DNA of 64,000 bases from an uncultured bacterium. Lineage in GTDB: Bacteria; Cyanobacteriota; Vampirovibrionia; Gastranaerophilales; Gastranaerophilaceae. Shown here one piece after another: positions 61,764 through 64,000 of the stretch. The notes under the pieces were generated by a model. It worked only from the letters and a program-made list of their open reading frames with translations. It was not told the origin of the DNA and searched no databases. The stretch spans positions 35,146 through 99,145 of the forward strand of contig URXT01000004.1 in NCBI GenBank assembly GCA_900551915.1, written 5' to 3'. Made by a program: the position numbers and the translations under genes. Numbering within the stretch: the first letter of the stretch is position 1; each line of letters begins with the position of its first letter.

Positions 61764-63323
61764 TTAGTTTAAAATCCCTGTTGTATCTTTTATCAATTCT
61801 TCAAGTTTATCCAAGCCGCATTCTTCATAACTGCCCTTAATGTATCCGTTTGAATCTTTAAATGTGCATCCGTTCTTATACCTTGCGGCATAGGCTATTC
61901 TTTTACCTTCTTGATTGAATTTTGTGAGTTCTCCTATTTTACCGTCATCGTCAATCGTTATATTGTATTGAATATTATTTGTACCGGGATATCTTATTTC
62001 ATATTCACTGTTTTTAAGCTTGATTATATAACTTCCGTCTGCATTTTTCGGTAGTGAAGATGTTTTGTTTGAAAATCTTGAAGTTATTCCGTCAGGTAAA
62101 ACATTTGCAATTGCGTAGTTTTTATATTTTGTAAATTCTTTTTCTGTGATTGTTATAATTTTATCTCCGTTGATTTGTTCAAAAACATACGAATTTTCTT
62201 TATCATCATATACTTTTCTAAAAGATCTGCCGTCAGGAAGCGTTATGCCTTCAAATTCTACGAGTTTGCCATTAACTTTATCAATTCTAAAGGTATATGG
62301 CATGTCAGGATCACCAGGTTTTCCGATTAGAAATTTGGTAGTTCCATCAGGTCTTTTTATGTGAGTAATTTTGTTTCCGTTTTTATCCAATGTTTTAGTA
62401 AATACCCTATTCCCGTCGTTATATCTGATAAAATTTTTGTCCTTGTTATCTAGTATATACTCAAAATTCTTGAGAAATTTTGATTTTAACCGATTATAGC
62501 TTGCAGGTAAATTATTATCAAAAATCTTTTGTCTGACCTGTTCAAGTTCGCTTAATTCAAGCGGAGTCTCATTTTTTAATTTTATTATGCCATCTACCTC
62601 TTCAAAAGGCATTTTTACTGCCTCTTTCATCGGTATAGGGGTACAGCCAAGAATTGAGGCATGTACGGTACGGACTTCATACGCCGTCATTGTTTCATAG
62701 TCATAAATAGTTTCAGGTCTGAAGTTGGAACCTTTTTCTATTGATGTTTTATAAATTAATTTTCCGTCTTTATTTCTAAGACTGTATTCTGTAAGCGGGA
62801 TATGAATTTGTTCGCCGTTGCTGCTTGTGCTTAAAATGTTATATTTGGCTATTCCAATATTACTTCCGTTTTCTAATGTCCGGCTGTAAATATAGCGGAA
62901 ACTCTTGTTTTGGTCGTCGTAAATCTTATTGAAGGCTTTACCGGTTTTCTTGCATAATAATGCATAACCGTTTTCAAGTTTCACTCTAATTATATCGTAG
63001 CCGGAATTTACAGGCGCTGCTATATCTTCAGAAGCAGGTTTTGGGGTATTTGCAGGAACAGTTCTTGGAGTTTCATTAGATGTAAGTTGTGCTGCGGCTT
63101 TCTCCGCTTTGCCCCACCAGCCTTGTTTATGACCGATTATTCCAACGGCAATCATGCCTGCAAGTGCTGTTGCGCCAATCATATACTTTGTTGCATTACT
63201 TTTTTCTTTATCATTTGGCTTGCTGCTGGCTATGTCCGTTTGTCCAGTAGTTTCTGTTTTGATTGCATCAAGCTGACCGGTTTGACCTGCTGTTTTAAGC
63301 GCATTAATTTTTTCAATAGACAT
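61764..63323 (-). CDS. Single-pass protein with beta-rich repeat-like outer domain, first member of the MxIE/GW family
   Basis: 519 aa. Starts MSIEKINALKTAGQ; one span at ~46-66 (YMIGATALAGMIAVGIIGHK), then QGWWGKAEKAAAQL, a Pro/Thr linker and a long domain made of short strand pairs with recurring motifs such as IYDDQNKSFRYI and VYDDKENSYVFE, PDGTTKF, LPDGRSF and LPDGITS. These resemble MORN/YwqK-like or YD-like hairpin repeats, but I cannot assign a family. Start supported by AGGAG. With no classical signal peptide the span probably acts as a signal anchor. Function unknown. Confidence 0.78.
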   Translation of the reverse strand: MSIEKINALKTAGQTGQLDAIKTETTGQTDIASSKPNDKEKSNATKYMIGATALAGMIAVGIIGHKQGWWGKAEKAAAQLTSNETPRTVPANTPKPASEDIAAPVNSGYDIIRVKLENGYALLCKKTGKAFNKIYDDQNKSFRYIYSRTLENGSNIGIAKYNILSTSSNGEQIHIPLTEYSLRNKDGKLIYKTSIEKGSNFRPETIYDYETMTAYEVRTVHASILGCTPIPMKEAVKMPFEEVDGIIKLKNETPLELSELEQVRQKIFDNNLPASYNRLKSKFLKNFEYILDNKDKNFIRYNDGNRVFTKTLDKNGNKITHIKRPDGTTKFLIGKPGDPDMPYTFRIDKVNGKLVEFEGITLPDGRSFRKVYDDKENSYVFEQINGDKIITITEKEFTKYKNYAIANVLPDGITSRFSNKTSSLPKNADGSYIIKLKNSEYEIRYPGTNNIQYNITIDDDGKIGELTKFNQEGKRIAYAARYKNGCTFKDSNGYIKGSYEECGLDKLEELIKDTTGILN

Positions 63324-63439
63324 AACAACTCCTGTTTCTAACTGCTATATTTTTAGTAAAACATAAACAATATAAAATTTGCTATTGTTATGGCTTATTT
63401 TTATTATTTGTTACTGTTTGCGCGGTATCTGTAAATTTT

Positions 63440-63859
63440 TTACCTGACGTTCATGTCAATAATGTTTGAAACCCAGGGGATTCTGCTGTACATTCCCATA
63501 AATGAGGTTATTGCAAGATAAAATAACAAAATATAAATCACTGTTTGGATTATTGAGTAACCTAATATAACCGGAGCATTAAACAGCAGTACAATTTGCG
63601 CAGCCAGGTAGTTTATAAAAGGTATCATTCCAAGGATATTAAGCAAAAATCCAAGAATTAAGCACAGCAGAACATAACCAATCGAAATAAATATTGATTG
63701 AAAAATATGATATTGCAGAAATTTTGTAAGCGGAGTTCGTCTTATCATTGAAATAATAAGCCAGATAAATCCAACAAAGCCAACCGTCAAATAACTTAAC
63801 GCTGCCACAATTCTTTCAATCATATACGGCTTATGTTCATAATGGCTGCTGTGATACAT
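63440..63859 (-). CDS. Tic20-like membrane protein
   Basis: 139 aa with four hydrophobic spans. The C-terminal GMYSRIPWVSNIIDMNVR matches the pattern of cyanobacterial/plastid Tic20 proteins (Y-x-x-IP-x-(I/V)-S), and the FLQYHIFQSIFISIGYVLLC region fits the FN-x-(M/A)-QAIL-type block. Tic20 is the channel-like component of the plastid inner-envelope import machinery; the bacterial role is unknown. It starts 2 bases after the stop of the upstream TPR gene, so translation is coupled. Confidence 0.72.
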   Translation of the reverse strand: MYHSSHYEHKPYMIERIVAALSYLTVGFVGFIWLIISMIRRTPLTKFLQYHIFQSIFISIGYVLLCLILGFLLNILGMIPFINYLAAQIVLLFNAPVILGYSIIQTVIYILLFYLAITSFMGMYSRIPWVSNIIDMNVR

Positions 63860-63861
63860 CT

Positions 63862-64000
63862 TTATGCACTTTCTAATTCACCGCGGCGTTTTTTGTCAAT
63901 GTATTCGTCAAGCACCTGAATATAAACCAGTTTATGTTCATCGTTTTCCGGTTCAATTTTGATTGCTGCGCGGTATGAGGCAATTGATTTTTCGATTTCG
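63862..64000 (-). CDS. C-terminal end of a TPR-like protein, cut by window edge
   Basis: The frame is open from the right edge to a TAA at 63862-63864. It encodes KSIASYRAAIKIEPENDEH, LVYIQVLDEYID and KKRRGELESA, where the first piece fits the second helix of a tetratricopeptide repeat. The 5' part lies outside the window. It is followed by the Tic20-like gene after 2 bases (TAA-AG-ATG). Confidence 0.65.
   Translation of the reverse strand, partial: EIEKSIASYRAAIKIEPENDEHKLVYIQVLDEYIDKKRRGELESA

Overview
The window is AT-rich and gene-dense. It most likely comes from a non-photosynthetic relative of Cyanobacteria (Vampirovibrionia/Melainabacteria, probably a gut Gastranaerophilales-type genome). 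This is inferred from several linked traits: an F-type ATP synthase operon in cyanobacterial order a-c-b'-b-delta-alpha-gamma with two different b-type subunits and no beta/epsilon genes attached; a Ycf23 (DUF561) protein; a Tic20-like membrane protein; a Na+-pumping decarboxylase module instead of any photosynthesis or respiratory-chain gene; and several prepilin-like proteins with the FTLAEVLITLG type of N-terminus. No rRNA, tRNA, CRISPR array, transposase or phage gene was recognised.

Layout. 1-3584: end of a cell-wall cluster (murD fragment, ftsW, murG) with overlapping genes. 3600-8812: a prepilin-like gene put out of frame by a G10 tract, a degenerate GspE/PilB-like ATPase with its receiver-domain partner, an unknown protein and a soluble hybrid histidine kinase. 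8970-13812: a large coiled-coil-ended protein, a membrane-anchored TPR protein, a pair of sugar-type ABC permeases and a small XRE regulator. 14010-17093: a 1027-residue prepilin-like surface protein whose glycine-rich domain is split by a large cysteine-rich insertion. 17366-24969: gpmI, a SNF2 helicase, a small tagged protein, a second XRE/prepilin divergent pair, rpsU and folC. 24947-33575: glycosyltransferase, ycf23, secreted protease, ilvE, mlaE, an activase-related protein, rsmE and cca. 33873-37307: two paralogous multi-pass membrane proteins. 37325-42419 (minus): ATP synthase. 42528-46563: birA-oadG-oadA-oadB, a complete biotin-dependent Na+-pumping decarboxylase unit with its biotin ligase. 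46609-51152: small tagged proteins, a PurN-like protein lacking the catalytic Asp, glgC and a pair of unknown membrane proteins. 51149-55030 (minus): anti-sigma/ECF sigma pair, leuC and a LeuA/homocitrate-synthase family gene. 55201-64000: TPR protein, unknown secreted or anchored protein, membrane sensor kinase, phosphodiester glycosidase with a structured leader, a trio of related single-pass proteins, Tic20 and the end of another TPR gene.

How it fits together. Central metabolism (gpmI, glgC, ilvE, leuA/leuC, purN-like, folC) is mixed with energy coupling: OadGAB would export Na+, whereas the ATP synthase c subunit looks proton-type. The accessory content is dominated by cell-surface and envelope functions. 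The points I rate highest are the G10 tract in a prepilin leader (probable phase variation); a short N-terminal tag (QNxP followed by F-x-G or FG) shared by five otherwise different proteins; a three-gene family sharing a MxIE(K/R) N-terminus and a GW(W) motif after its single membrane span; the split glycine-rich giant pilin-like protein; and the repeated pairing of a small XRE regulator with a divergent prepilin-like gene. All functional assignments are from reading translated sequence; no database search was possible.
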